DNA from: Pseudomonas sp. GL-B-19
GTDB taxonomy: Bacteria > Pseudomonadota > Gammaproteobacteria > Pseudomonadales > Pseudomonadaceae
Length of the DNA stretch: 64,000 bases
NCBI RefSeq assembly: GCF_019956415.1
Contig: NZ_JAHBDK010000019.1
Coordinates: 1 to 64,000 of the forward strand
Reading direction: 5' to 3'
Both the position numbers and the translations under genes were made by a program. This document shows positions 1 through 8,919 of the stretch, one piece after another. Positions within the stretch are counted from its first letter, which is position 1. Every line of letters starts with the position of its first letter. The notes under the pieces were generated by a model that was given only the letters and a program-made list of their open reading frames with translations, made no database searches and had not been told where the DNA came from.

Positions 1-136
1 CACCACCCCCGCCGCCACCACTACCATCCTTGGCCTGAGCGGTTGACATACTGGACAAACTGTCCGGTATCAATACGGTGGACGCCGACAAGACCGCGCC
101 AATAGCTACTGCAAGTAAAAGCTTGTTGATGTGCAT
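1..136 (-). CDS. N-terminal part of a small exported Gly-rich protein (cut by window edge)
   Basis: Only the first 45 codons are in the window. The ATG at 136-134 follows GGAGAACGAC, a good ribosome binding site. The product begins with a short basic stretch (MHINK), a hydrophobic signal-peptide core, and then a run of glycines after AKDGS. Gly-rich tails after a signal peptide occur in many small surface or periplasmic proteins, so no function is assigned. It runs in the same direction as gspG/gspF, 151 bases beyond the gspF stop, and could be read from the same transcript or its own promoter. Confidence 0.55.
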   Translation of the reverse strand, partial: MHINKLLLAVAIGAVLSASTVLIPDSLSSMSTAQAKDGSGGGGGG

Positions 137-270
137 GTCGTTCTCCGTCTTCTTGTTCAGGGTTGGAGCGTTGATGAACAATGCAACGTGCTGCTCGATT
201 CAGTAGAAGAACACCTCAGTGTTCTGATTTATTCAGATGTAACGTCGATAAAAAATGCAATGTACCGTTC

Positions 271-289
271 GACCCTGTTCCAGAGGGTC
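271..289 (-). terminator. Hairpin overlapping the gspF stop codon
   Basis: GACCCT and AGGGTC form a perfect 6-bp stem with a 7-base loop directly over the end of gspF. On the minus strand a T-rich stretch (250-255) follows only after a further 15 bases, so it is a weak terminator candidate or an mRNA 3' stabiliser. Confidence 0.3.
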
Positions 290-1475
290 AGTGAATGCTT
301 GAAGCCAGCTCGAAAATCGGCATGTACATCAGGATCACGATGACCCCGATCAACAGGCCAATGAAGGTCATGAGCAGAGGTTCAAACAGCCGCACAAACC
401 ATTCGAGCCAGCGACTGATTTCTTCGTCGTAGAAGTCGGCGCTGCGCTCCATCATTTGCCCGAGGTTGCCGGACTGCTCGCCAGCGCGCAGCAAGCGCAG
501 GGATACCGGGGTCACGAGGTGATTGAGCTCAAGCGCAGCCGACAGCGATTGACCCTCGCGCACCCGTTCGCAGGCTTCGTCCAGGCGTGCGCGGGAGGCC
601 ACGGTGAGCAGACCACGCACCATGCCCATGGCCGTGACGAGGGGAATGCCGCCTTGCAGCAAAATCCCCAGCGAGCGGTAGAAGCGCGCCAGTTCATACA
701 TGAAGATGCGTTGATGGATCGCCGGGAGTTTTTCGATCAGACGGTCTACGCCCCGACGAAAGGCCGGTTGGCGCTGGAGGAAGGCGAGGGCGGCGATGAG
801 CGCCAGCAACCCGCCGAAAAATTCGCCCTGATGCGCGTGGAGGAACATCCCGCTGGTCATCAGGACTTGCGATAGCCACGGCAGGTTCGACCCCAGACCT
901 TCGAACACCAGGCTGAAGCGCGGAACCACGTAACCCATCAAAAACAAAACCACGCCACCTCCCACCACCAGCAACAGCATGGGGTAGATCGACGCGCTGA
1001 CGATTTTCTGGCGAACCTCGTCCATGCGCTGGCGATAGCTGACATATCGGCCCAGGGCTTCGCCCACGGCACCGGTCTTTTCACTGGACTGTACCAGCGC
1101 AACGTACAACGGCGGGAAAACCCCCGACAACTGGCCCAATGCCTGGGAAAACGATTTGCCCTCATAAAGCAAGCGCACCAGCTCACTCAAGGTTTTACGG
1201 GCTTGTGGCGCGGATTCTTTTTCGGCCAGGCTTTCCAGCGCATCGATCAACGGTAGGCCCGCATTGAGCAATGTGGTCAGTTCCTGGCTGAATAAAACCA
1301 GGTTGAAGGTCTCCCGTTTTTGAAGACGCAAGGCGCGCCAATGCCGCTCGGCGTGCAGGCTGACCACCCGCATGCCCTGGTCTTCGACAATTCGCCGGGC
1401 TTCGCTGTGGCCGGGGGCCTCGACGGTCATCGAGACCACACCGGCCTTGCCCACGGCTTTGAGATGAAAGCGCAT
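288..1475 (-). CDS. gspF: Type II secretion inner-membrane platform protein GspF
   Basis: 395 residues, the usual length for the GspF/PilC family. This polytopic inner-membrane protein is the platform that couples the secretion ATPase to pseudopilus assembly. The N-terminal part (about 1-50) is the cytoplasmic entry domain. Two homologous GspF domains follow, each containing the typical FSQELTTLLNAGLPL-like start and long hydrophobic segments (about residues 165-190, 215-235 and 365-390). It lies 12 bases downstream of gspG with GGGGAGACC before the ATG, so the two are co-transcribed. Its partner genes (gspE, secretin, other pseudopilins) lie 13 kb away on the opposite strand, so the system is split around mnxG. 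Confidence 0.9.
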   Translation of the reverse strand: MRFHLKAVGKAGVVSMTVEAPGHSEARRIVEDQGMRVVSLHAERHWRALRLQKRETFNLVLFSQELTTLLNAGLPLIDALESLAEKESAPQARKTLSELVRLLYEGKSFSQALGQLSGVFPPLYVALVQSSEKTGAVGEALGRYVSYRQRMDEVRQKIVSASIYPMLLLVVGGGVVLFLMGYVVPRFSLVFEGLGSNLPWLSQVLMTSGMFLHAHQGEFFGGLLALIAALAFLQRQPAFRRGVDRLIEKLPAIHQRIFMYELARFYRSLGILLQGGIPLVTAMGMVRGLLTVASRARLDEACERVREGQSLSAALELNHLVTPVSLRLLRAGEQSGNLGQMMERSADFYDEEISRWLEWFVRLFEPLLMTFIGLLIGVIVILMYMPIFELASSIH

Positions 1476-1487
1476 GGTCTCCCCTCG

Positions 1488-1922
1488 TCATTGCCAGCTG
1501 GTGACTTCGGCGTTTTCGCCTTCGCCGCCGGGCTGCCCGTCCTTGCCCATGGACAGTAAATCGTACTCACCGTTTTCGCCAGGATAGCGGTAAGTGTAGT
1601 TACGGCCCCATGGGTCCTGGGGCAATTTTTTCTGCAGGTAAGGGCCGGTCCAGTGGGTTTCGTCGCTTGGCGCAGTGACCAGCGCCTGCAAGCCCTGTTC
1701 GGTCGACGGGTAATGGCCGACCTCCAGGCGATACAAATCCAGTGCCTTGCCCAGGCCTTCGATTTGCGCCTTGGCGACTTTGACTTCGGAACGGCCCAGT
1801 TGGGCGAAATACTTCGGCGCGACGATACCGGCCAACAGCCCCAGCACCACCAGCACCACCAGCAGTTCGAGCAGGGTGAACCCGCGTTGAGTACGCCGGG
1901 CACGAAATAGACGTTGTTTCAT
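1488..1922 (-). CDS. gspG: Major pseudopilin GspG
   Basis: 144 residues. A short basic leader (MKQRLFRARRTQRG) precedes the prepilin peptidase site G/FTLLE with the required Glu at +5 and a hydrophobic helix. The C-terminal part carries GspG hallmarks: YPSTEQGLQALV and a calcium-site-like tail (GENGEYDLLSMGKDGQPGGEGENA). GspG is the main subunit of the T2SS pseudopilus and needs a prepilin peptidase, none of which is in the window (probably PilD elsewhere). I chose ATG 1922 because GAGG precedes it and it gives a standard leader; an upstream in-frame start at 1970 would give an implausibly long leader. Confidence 0.92.
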   Translation of the reverse strand: MKQRLFRARRTQRGFTLLELLVVLVVLGLLAGIVAPKYFAQLGRSEVKVAKAQIEGLGKALDLYRLEVGHYPSTEQGLQALVTAPSDETHWTGPYLQKKLPQDPWGRNYTYRYPGENGEYDLLSMGKDGQPGGEGENAEVTSWQ

Positions 1923-2030
1923 GATGACCTCACACAATCGGCAGAAGGGTCGCAATAAAGGCTTATGCAATAGCCATGCTCAGCTTTGGGCAACCTTCTG
2001 GACTCCCCGTGCCATGGGCCTTCGCGCTTA

Positions 2031-2047
2031 CGGCGCAGAGCTTGCAT
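2031..2047 (+). promoter_or_regulatory. Candidate sigma-54 (-24/-12) promoter of the lytic transglycosylase gene
   Basis: CGGCGCAGAGCTTGCAT has GG and GC exactly 10 bases apart and a canonical TTGCA -12 box, 71 bases before the ATG at 2118. The nearby CCCC/GGGG palindrome lies downstream of it, which is unusual. Confidence 0.4.
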
Positions 2048-2081
2048 ATGGCTGATTCACGATCGGCCACTGGGGCAATAC

Positions 2082-2096
2082 CCCCAATTTTCGGGG
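2082..2096. promoter_or_regulatory. CCCC/GGGG palindrome between gspG and the transglycosylase gene
   Basis: CCCCAATTTTCGGGG, directly preceded by TGGGGCAATAC. It resembles the CCCC-N6-GGGG sites near mnxG and the secretion operon, but with a 7-base spacer. It may serve either of the divergent genes; no minus-strand -24/-12 element with exact spacing was found for gspG. Confidence 0.4.
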
Positions 2097-2117
2097 CCGG
2101 CCAGGGGAGGTAGAACA

Positions 2118-2726
2118 ATGAAAACACTCACCACTGGATTACTCGGATATTTGCTGCTGACCAGCGTTGCACAGGCCGACGTATTCGTTTCCGTGGACGC
2201 CAAGGGCAGCTACGTGCTGTCCAACGTTCACCGTCCCGGCCGCACCTATGAACGGATCATTCGCGAGCCTGCCGCTGCGGTCGTCAGCCTCGATCAGCAG
2301 CCCCAGATGATCGCCGCGCAACCCTATGCCGAGCTGGTCTCGGCGGCCGCCACGGCCAATGAAGTGCCGGCTGCGCTGTTGCATGCGGTGATCCGCGCCG
2401 AGTCCCGTTACAACGCCGATGCAAGGTCCCCCAAGGGCGCTGGCGGGCTGATGCAATTGATGCCCGACACCGCGCGGGAGATGGGCGTGAAGGATGTCTA
2501 CGATCCCAAGGCCAACATCCAGGGCGGCGCCAAATACCTCAAGCGTCTGTTGACCCTGTTCGATAACGACATTGCCCTTGCGGTAGCAGCCTACAACGCC
2601 GGGCCGCAAGCGGTGCTCAGCCGTGGCGGAGTGATCCCGCCGTTCGCCGAAACCCAGCGTTACGTACCGGATGTTTTACGCCAATACCGCCGCCTGCAGG
2701 GCCTGGCCGTGGATGCGCCGTTGTAA
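2118..2726 (+). CDS. Periplasmic lytic transglycosylase (SLT domain)
   Basis: 202 residues. The start at 2118 has a strong GGGGAGG site 7 bases upstream, followed by a signal peptide ending VAQADV. The C-terminal half is a soluble lytic transglycosylase domain: catalytic Glu in VIRAESRYN, then the GGLMQLMPDTAREMGV and AVAAYNAGPQAV motifs. These enzymes cleave peptidoglycan between MurNAc and GlcNAc. Small SLT enzymes often sit beside secretion systems and open the wall for assembly. Its place between gspGF and mnxG suggests that role here (inference). Confidence 0.88.
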   Translation: MKTLTTGLLGYLLLTSVAQADVFVSVDAKGSYVLSNVHRPGRTYERIIREPAAAVVSLDQQPQMIAAQPYAELVSAAATANEVPAALLHAVIRAESRYNADARSPKGAGGLMQLMPDTAREMGVKDVYDPKANIQGGAKYLKRLLTLFDNDIALAVAAYNAGPQAVLSRGGVIPPFAETQRYVPDVLRQYRRLQGLAVDAPL

Positions 2727-2748
2727 TCGAAAACGGCGTGCCGACAAC

Positions 2749-2762
2749 CCCCAATAGTGGGG
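2749..2762. promoter_or_regulatory. Upstream activator palindrome of mnxG (CCCC-N6-GGGG)
   Basis: CCCCAATAGTGGGG, a near-perfect inverted repeat. It is followed by further AGTGGGG(G)AAT half-sites near 2780 and 2794 and a C7 run. It lies about 100 bases upstream of the sigma-54 promoter candidate at 2863. The identical 14-mer recurs at 14696 before the secretion operon. I propose it as an enhancer site for the MnxR-like activator encoded at 35073. Confidence 0.6.
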
Positions 2763-2862
2763 AATTTTTGCCCCGGCAGAAAAGTGGGGGAATAAGTGGG
2801 GAATACCCCCCCGATTTATCAAATTATCAATATAACTAGCTGAAAAATAACAAAAATATTTG

Positions 2863-2878
2863 TGGCATGGGGATTGCT
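2863..2878 (+). promoter_or_regulatory. Sigma-54 promoter of the mnxG operon
   Basis: TGGCATGGGGATTGCT matches the -24/-12 consensus (TGGCAC-N5-TTGC) with the exact 10-base GG-to-GC spacing. It lies in an AT-rich 130-base leader and ends 55 bases before the mnxG start codon. Confidence 0.7.
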
Positions 2879-2933
2879 TTGCCGCACTTGTCGAGAATTA
2901 CTCCTGTGAGCACCCACCGCGAGGCCCGTGGTC

Positions 2934-5900
2934 ATGACCGGCATACCTTACGCTCCGACGTTGTTTCATCTGCTGCTGTTGGTGGCGTCGATGCTCGGCA
3001 TCGAGCTGGCCGAAGCTGCCGTGCGTTGCGAGCGTAATCTGGTGGCGAACGTCGTGGCGCTGGATCAGCCGCTGATGTTCAACCGCCTGGGTGCACAGAA
3101 CGCTAATGGCATGATGTTCGCCCTGCGCCGCGACGTGGTCGATGACAACAATATGTCTTTGGCCCGGGGCGGGGCGGCGGTGCCGGGCAAAGTCTCGCTG
3201 CGCCCCGACAAGCGTCCGCGCCCATTGGTGCTGCGTGTGGCCGCCGGTGATTGCCTGACGATCAACCTGCAAAACCTGCTGGCGTATCAGGCCAACCCTG
3301 GCAAACACGAAGAGACCGAAGTCGAGGGTGAAGAAGGGGGAGCAACCGGCAATGCCGACGAATTCAAGGTCGATGAGCAAGTCACCGACCGTCACGTCGG
3401 CTTCCAGGTCAACGGCCTGCAAGCGGTCAACAGCATTGACGACATCGCCTCCTTCACCGGGCGCAACGCCAACACGCTGATCCCGCCAGGCGCCACCCGT
3501 TCCTACACCTTGTACGCCGAGCGCGAAGGCGCATTTGCCGCCAGCAACCGTGGCGCCACCTTCGGTGGTGAAGGCGATGCGGGCAACGTGGCCAACGGTC
3601 TGTTCGGCGAAGTGGTGGTGGTACCCAAGGGCGGCCGTACCTATCGCAACACGGTGACTGAAGAAGAGATGCGCCTGGCCAGCGCTGGCCGTACTCCGGC
3701 CGGCCAGCCGATTGTCGATTACCAGGCGCGCTACCCGCAGCGTGAGCCGTGGATCCGTGAAGGCAAGGCCGGCACGCCGATCATCAACATGGTCGACGGC
3801 AATGAAATCATCTCCAGCGAGAGCGACGCGATCGTGATGGGCAGCAACGCCGACGGCAGCTTTGCGCCCTCGACCTATCCTCTGGAATCCATCGGCAAAC
3901 GCAACCCGGCGCTGCCAAACCGGCTGGAACCGTTCCGCGATTTCGCTTCGCAGTTCCAGGATGAAACCGCCGTGACCCAGGCATTCCCGGCGTATTGGGC
4001 TGACCCGGTGATGGCCCACGTGCTGGAGCCGACCCGCGACTCGTTCATGATCAATTACGGTTCCGGCGGTATGGGCGCCGAGGTGGTGGCCAACCGTTTG
4101 GGCGTCGGGCCGATGCACGATTGCCTGTCCTGCGCCTATGAAGAATTCTTCCTCAGTTCCCACACCGTGGGGGACGTGGCGATGCTGGTGGACGTACCGG
4201 CCAATGTCGGCCTGGAAAACATTCGTCCGGGTGAGACGCCACGCGCCGATCAGGTCGGGGTCAAGGCGACCATGGCGCTGTATCCGTCCGAGCCGTCGAA
4301 CGTCAACCACAGCTACATCGGTGACTTCGTCAAATTCCGCAACACGCACAACGGCCACGAACAGCACATCTTCCACCTGCACGGCCATCAATGGCTGTTC
4401 AACCCCAACGACGATAACTCCGACTATGTAGACGCCCAGGGCATTGGGCCGGGCGCCGGTTACACCTACGAAATCGCCAACGGTGGTTCGGGCAACCGCA
4501 ACCGCGTGGCGGGCGATGCGATCTATCACTGCCACTTCTATCCGCACTTTGCCCAAGGCATGTGGGCGATGTGGCGAGTACACGATGTGTTTGAAGAAGG
4601 CACCAAACTCGAAGTTTCCCAACAAGGTAACGACGGCTATCACAGCGAACCTTACGCCCTGCGCAGCGGTAAACCGGCGGCGGGTGCACGGGCCTTGCCT
4701 GATGGCGAGATCATTGCCGGCACGCCGATTCCAGCAGTGGTGCCGCTGCCAGGCAAAGCCATGGCGCCGATGCCGGGGAAAGTGGCAGTCGTGCCGAAGA
4801 TCAGCGAAACCCTGGTGGCCGGTAATGGCGATGACGATGAGGAGGGCGATGACGACGGCGAACATCACGGTGGCAGCGGTGGTGCTCAAGCCATCGGCTC
4901 CCTGGCCCTGGTCGACCGCAGCGAAGCCAACCGCAATGCCGACGGCAGCCTGAAAAACCCTGGCTATCCGTTCTGGATCGGCGGCATGGAAACATCGGTC
5001 GGCCAACGTCCGCCAACCCCGCCGCTGGACATGCTTGACGCTGCCAAGGCGCAATCCCTGAAAACCAGCGGCAATGCCTTGTGGGCTAACCTCGACCCGG
5101 CGCAGTCCGGTGGCTGGGATGGCGGTTTGGGGCGCCACTCGCTGGATGGTTTCTCCTCGGGTGGTGAGGCGCACACCGTGACCACTTCGCTGGATTTCTC
5201 CAAGGAAGTGACCCGGGCCAAGCCGATTTACATGCCCGAAGAGGGCACCGAAGTTGAACAGGCGGCCATGGCGTTCCACGCCAAAAAAGAACACGCGAGC
5301 TACGCCGTACTGCCGGGCAATCAAGTGGTGGCGCGCAACTTCCGCACCAACGGTGCCTTGCCGACGGCGGGTGCGCCGTACTACGAACCGTGCATGGACG
5401 ATCGGCAAAAACGCCTGACCGCCAGCGCCGGCACGGGCGAATTCAACAGCGGCGAACGGATCGACGGCCTGTCGTTCACCGGTTCGTCGACCTTCACCGC
5501 CGACCGCCCACGCATCTACAAAGCGGCAAACATCCAGTTTGATGCGGTGTACAACAAGGTCGGCTACCACTTCCCGCAAGCGCGCATTCTGGCGCTGTGG
5601 GAAGACGCCTGGCCGGTGATCACCAAACAGCGTCCGCCGGAGCCTCTGGTGTTGCGCATGAACACCTTCGACTGCGTGCAGTACCAGCAAACCAACCTGG
5701 TGCCGGCCATCTACGAGATGGACGACTATCAGGTGCGCACACCGACCGACGTGATCGGCCAGCACATTCACCTGCCCAAATGGGACCTGACCGCCGCTGA
5801 TGGCTCGGCCAACGGCTGGAACTATGAAGACGGCGTGCTTTCCCCCGGTGCCGTGCAAGAGCGCATCCACGCCATTCGTCTATTCAACCAGTGCGAAGGC

Positions 5901-8762
5901 ACCGACCCGCGTGACGGCACGCCGGTCTGCCCTAAAGCCAAAAATCATCCGTTCTTTGGCCAATATGGCCGGGCTGACTGGGTGGGCGCGCGCACGGCGA
6001 TGCAGCGCTGGTTTGTCGATCCGGTGGTCAACACCAAGGGCGTCGACCGTGGCCTGGGGACCATTTTCACCCACGACCACTTAGGCCCATCGACGCACCA
6101 ACAGATCGGACTGTACGCCACGGTGCTGGCAGAACCGGCCGGTTCCACCTGGTTCCACGCCGAAACCGGCGAGCCGTTGTACAGCGGCGCGCGGCAGGAT
6201 GGCGGGCCGACCTCGTGGCAAGCGGTGGTGTCTACCGGTGATCTGGATGGCGACGGCAAGAACGACAGCTTCCGTGAGTTCTTCCTCGAATACAGCGACT
6301 TCCAGCACGCTTATGAAGCTGGTGTGTACGTCGGCGCCGGCCCCAATGGCGTGCCGGATGCGCAAGCCTTCCCGGCCACCGCCGACAGCTTCCGCTACGC
6401 GATCAACCCGCCGGTGCGCAAGGAGGCCGCAACCCTGCTTGAACAGGTGGTCGAAGCGCGCGGTGGACTGTCGCCTGGCTGCCCAAGCCGGCCTTGCCCG
6501 CAAGCCATCTCGGTGGATGATCCGGGGATGTTCGTGGTCAATTACCGCAACGAACCGCTGGCCCTGCGGGTGTACGACCCGAATAAGATCGGCCCTGACG
6601 GCAAGCGCGGCATGCAGGCCGACGGCCTCGGCGGCGACCTCGCGTACGCCATGCAAAGCCGTACCGACCGGGCGATCCCGGCGATGAACCTGGCGCCAAA
6701 CCAGGTCACCGCCGCCACCGGCCCAACCGGCGGCACCACGCTGTTTCCGCCACACATCAACCGTGGCGGTGCGGAGCCGGGTGACCCGTTCACGCCGATG
6801 CTGCGTACCTACACCGGTGACAATGTGCGGCTGCGGGTGCATGCCGGCGGTCACGAAGAAGAGCACAACGTGACCCTGCATGGGGTGAAGTGGCTGCAAA
6901 GCGGTTCAGGCTTCGGCAACAGCTCCAACTCCGGCTGGCGCGCGTCGCAAATGATCGGGATCTCCGAGCAGATGGGCTTCATTGCGCCGGTCTCGATGCT
7001 GTCCAGTTCGGCGGCGACCACCGGGGATTATCTGTACTCGATGGATGCGTCCCTGGAAGGTTACTGGAGCGGAATCTGGGGCGTGATGCGCAACTACACC
7101 GCGCAACGCAACGATCTGTTCGTGCTGCCAAACAACCCGAAACCGATCGGCGCGCGCAACACCGCGGCATTCGATGGCACTTGCCCACGGGTTGGCGCCA
7201 ATCCGAACGGCAATGGCAATCGCCCCACCGTGCAACGCAACTTTGAAATAGTCGCGGCACTGGCCAACGACATCCTCGGCAATCCGCTGAACCTGTCCAT
7301 GGCGGATCCGGCGGGGCTTGGCCAGCATGTCGGCGGGGCGTTAAATCCGGCGGGCGGTACGTTGGTGTACAACTCCCGTGCAGTAAGCATTCCTCAGGTC
7401 ACGGTGAACGACCCTGAGGACGGGACGACCTTCACCATCGGCGGGCAAAGCGGCCCATTGCATGACCCGACCGCGATTCTGTACGTGCGCAAGGCCGACC
7501 TCGATCCGGCCACCGGCAAGCTGAAACCCGGTGTACCTGTCGAACCGCTGGTGCTGCGCGCGGCGGCCGGTGACTGCATCAACATCACCCTGGAAAATCG
7601 CCTGCCGAGCGTGATGCCGGACCTGACCCAGACGGCGTCGGTGATGGGCATGGTCAAGCGTGACCGCAACGGTGGCGAAGGCTCGACCACCTTCAGCAAC
7701 AACCTGATGCGGCCGTCCAGTCACGTTGGTCTGCACGCGCAACTGCTGGCATATGACATCACCAAATCCGACGGCACCAACGTCGGCGTCAACCCGATCC
7801 AGACCGTACCGCCACGCGTTGGCAACAGTGGAGCGTACCCGACTCGTACTTATCAGTACTACGCCGGGCACCTGGAGCGCGAAGGCAAGCCGAACATGCA
7901 AGGGGGCCGCAATGTCGACCACATCAACGCCACGCCGGTGGAGTTTGGCGGGTTGAATTTCACCCCGGCGGACGTGATCAAGCAGCCACAAAAAGGCCTC
8001 GGTGGTGCGATGAGCATCCTGCCGGTCGGCGCGACCTGGGTTGAAGACACGCGCAAAGTCAATGCTACGGTCACCGCGCCTGGGCAGACCAGCTACCGCG
8101 ACTTTGCGATGGTCTGGCAGAAGGCGTTGAACATGCGCTGGGCCAATGGTCGTCCGGTGGAAGGCATTGCCTCGGAAGCGGGTGTGCCGACTGATCCGCA
8201 GGACAACTCGAGCATGGCGATCAACTATAAAACCGAACCGATGTGGTACCGCTTCGGCCTGCCGCCGGATGCGCCTTTCGGTCACGCCAACGGTTTTGGT
8301 TACGGCGACGTGCCCAACGCGCACATGGCCTTTAGCAACGCGCTGGTGGGAGGCGATCCGCAAACGCCGGTGCTGTATGCGAAGCCGGGGCAACCGTTCC
8401 GCACCCACATCCTGATGCCGACCGGTGGCAGCCGCGGTTCGACCTTCCAGCTTGACGGTCACGTCTGGTCGGTCAACCCGTTCCAGTCGGAGAAGAGCGA
8501 CACCGGCGGTTACCCGATGTGGACGCCTGGCGTGGGTTCGGTGCGGTTCGGCTACAACCCGATGTCGATGTACATCGGCGCCCACGAAAGCATCCTGCCG
8601 GCGGCGCACTTCAGCTTCATGCACCCGAGCGCCGGGGGCAGCAATGCGATACCGGGCGACTACCTGTTTCGTGATTACGCGGCGTACGGCAATACCGCAG
8701 GGCTTTGGGGTTTGCTGCGGGTGACCAACGAACCTGAACCGGCGCCGGCGCCGGCGCCGTAG
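2934..8762 (+). CDS. mnxG: Giant multicopper oxidase MnxG, manganese(II) oxidase
   Basis: 1942 residues, far larger than laccases (about 500) and in the range of Pseudomonas MnxG, which oxidises Mn(II) to Mn(IV) oxide at the cell surface. A signal peptide ends near LAEAA. Copper-ligand clusters are visible: HIFHLHGH at 478-485, HCHFYPHFAQGM at 532-543 (type 1/type 3 pattern HCH-x3-H-x4-M), HIH at 944, HDH at 1047, HEEEHNVTLH at 1307-1316 and FMHP near 1896. Several cupredoxin-like repeats (PLVLRVAAGDCLTINLQN, PLVLRAAAGDCINITLEN) show it is a multi-domain protein. Acidic stretches (EETEVEGEEGG; GDDDEEGDDDGEHHGG near 630) may bind metal. The start is ATG 2934 after GCGAGG; GTG 2928 is possible. 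It heads an operon with copper-insertion and folding helpers and is flanked by secretion genes. Confidence 0.85.
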   Translation: MTGIPYAPTLFHLLLLVASMLGIELAEAAVRCERNLVANVVALDQPLMFNRLGAQNANGMMFALRRDVVDDNNMSLARGGAAVPGKVSLRPDKRPRPLVLRVAAGDCLTINLQNLLAYQANPGKHEETEVEGEEGGATGNADEFKVDEQVTDRHVGFQVNGLQAVNSIDDIASFTGRNANTLIPPGATRSYTLYAEREGAFAASNRGATFGGEGDAGNVANGLFGEVVVVPKGGRTYRNTVTEEEMRLASAGRTPAGQPIVDYQARYPQREPWIREGKAGTPIINMVDGNEIISSESDAIVMGSNADGSFAPSTYPLESIGKRNPALPNRLEPFRDFASQFQDETAVTQAFPAYWADPVMAHVLEPTRDSFMINYGSGGMGAEVVANRLGVGPMHDCLSCAYEEFFLSSHTVGDVAMLVDVPANVGLENIRPGETPRADQVGVKATMALYPSEPSNVNHSYIGDFVKFRNTHNGHEQHIFHLHGHQWLFNPNDDNSDYVDAQGIGPGAGYTYEIANGGSGNRNRVAGDAIYHCHFYPHFAQGMWAMWRVHDVFEEGTKLEVSQQGNDGYHSEPYALRSGKPAAGARALPDGEIIAGTPIPAVVPLPGKAMAPMPGKVAVVPKISETLVAGNGDDDEEGDDDGEHHGGSGGAQAIGSLALVDRSEANRNADGSLKNPGYPFWIGGMETSVGQRPPTPPLDMLDAAKAQSLKTSGNALWANLDPAQSGGWDGGLGRHSLDGFSSGGEAHTVTTSLDFSKEVTRAKPIYMPEEGTEVEQAAMAFHAKKEHASYAVLPGNQVVARNFRTNGALPTAGAPYYEPCMDDRQKRLTASAGTGEFNSGERIDGLSFTGSSTFTADRPRIYKAANIQFDAVYNKVGYHFPQARILALWEDAWPVITKQRPPEPLVLRMNTFDCVQYQQTNLVPAIYEMDDYQVRTPTDVIGQHIHLPKWDLTAADGSANGWNYEDGVLSPGAVQERIHAIRLFNQCEGTDPRDGTPVCPKAKNHPFFGQYGRADWVGARTAMQRWFVDPVVNTKGVDRGLGTIFTHDHLGPSTHQQIGLYATVLAEPAGSTWFHAETGEPLYSGARQDGGPTSWQAVVSTGDLDGDGKNDSFREFFLEYSDFQHAYEAGVYVGAGPNGVPDAQAFPATADSFRYAINPPVRKEAATLLEQVVEARGGLSPGCPSRPCPQAISVDDPGMFVVNYRNEPLALRVYDPNKIGPDGKRGMQADGLGGDLAYAMQSRTDRAIPAMNLAPNQVTAATGPTGGTTLFPPHINRGGAEPGDPFTPMLRTYTGDNVRLRVHAGGHEEEHNVTLHGVKWLQSGSGFGNSSNSGWRASQMIGISEQMGFIAPVSMLSSSAATTGDYLYSMDASLEGYWSGIWGVMRNYTAQRNDLFVLPNNPKPIGARNTAAFDGTCPRVGANPNGNGNRPTVQRNFEIVAALANDILGNPLNLSMADPAGLGQHVGGALNPAGGTLVYNSRAVSIPQVTVNDPEDGTTFTIGGQSGPLHDPTAILYVRKADLDPATGKLKPGVPVEPLVLRAAAGDCINITLENRLPSVMPDLTQTASVMGMVKRDRNGGEGSTTFSNNLMRPSSHVGLHAQLLAYDITKSDGTNVGVNPIQTVPPRVGNSGAYPTRTYQYYAGHLEREGKPNMQGGRNVDHINATPVEFGGLNFTPADVIKQPQKGLGGAMSILPVGATWVEDTRKVNATVTAPGQTSYRDFAMVWQKALNMRWANGRPVEGIASEAGVPTDPQDNSSMAINYKTEPMWYRFGLPPDAPFGHANGFGYGDVPNAHMAFSNALVGGDPQTPVLYAKPGQPFRTHILMPTGGSRGSTFQLDGHVWSVNPFQSEKSDTGGYPMWTPGVGSVRFGYNPMSMYIGAHESILPAAHFSFMHPSAGGSNAIPGDYLFRDYAAYGNTAGLWGLLRVTNEPEPAPAPAP

Positions 8763-8788
8763 ACCATGAGATGGGAGTGGCACCGTCC

Positions 8789-8878
8789 CTGTGGGAGCGA
8801 GCCTGCTCGCGATGAAGTCACCTCGGTGTCACGGGGGTGAGGCAAATGACGATATCGCGAGCAGGCTCGCTCCCACAG
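8789..8878. repeat. Paired inverted REP elements
   Basis: The arm at about 8790-8812 and its inverted copy at about 8855-8877 share GCGAGCAGGCTCGC plus CTCCCACA, the Pseudomonas REP doublet. It lies in the 157-base gap between mnxG and the next gene and could form a large hairpin that lowers expression of downstream genes or stabilises the mnxG mRNA. Confidence 0.85.
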
Positions 8879-8919
8879 GGGTGCGCGGCGGCAGGAAGAG
8901 AATTGAGGAGGGGAGAGGG

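Noticed and set aside
1923..2030. Sigma-54 promoter for gspG on the minus strand
   Set aside because: The GG/GC pairs found have 9- or 11-base spacing, not 10, so none was called.
2898..5870. A 990-codon open frame on the minus strand opposite mnxG
   Set aside because: It is antisense to a gene with clear copper motifs, has low-complexity His/Arg/Val/Gly-rich composition typical of GC-rich shadow frames, and has no ribosome site.
7341..8783. A 480-codon minus-strand open frame over the mnxG 3' end
   Set aside because: Arg/His/Val-rich shadow of the real gene with no recognisable domain.
8789..8878. CRISPR repeat unit
   Set aside because: Only one inverted pair exists here and it matches REP sequences; there are no regularly spaced direct repeats or cas genes in the window.
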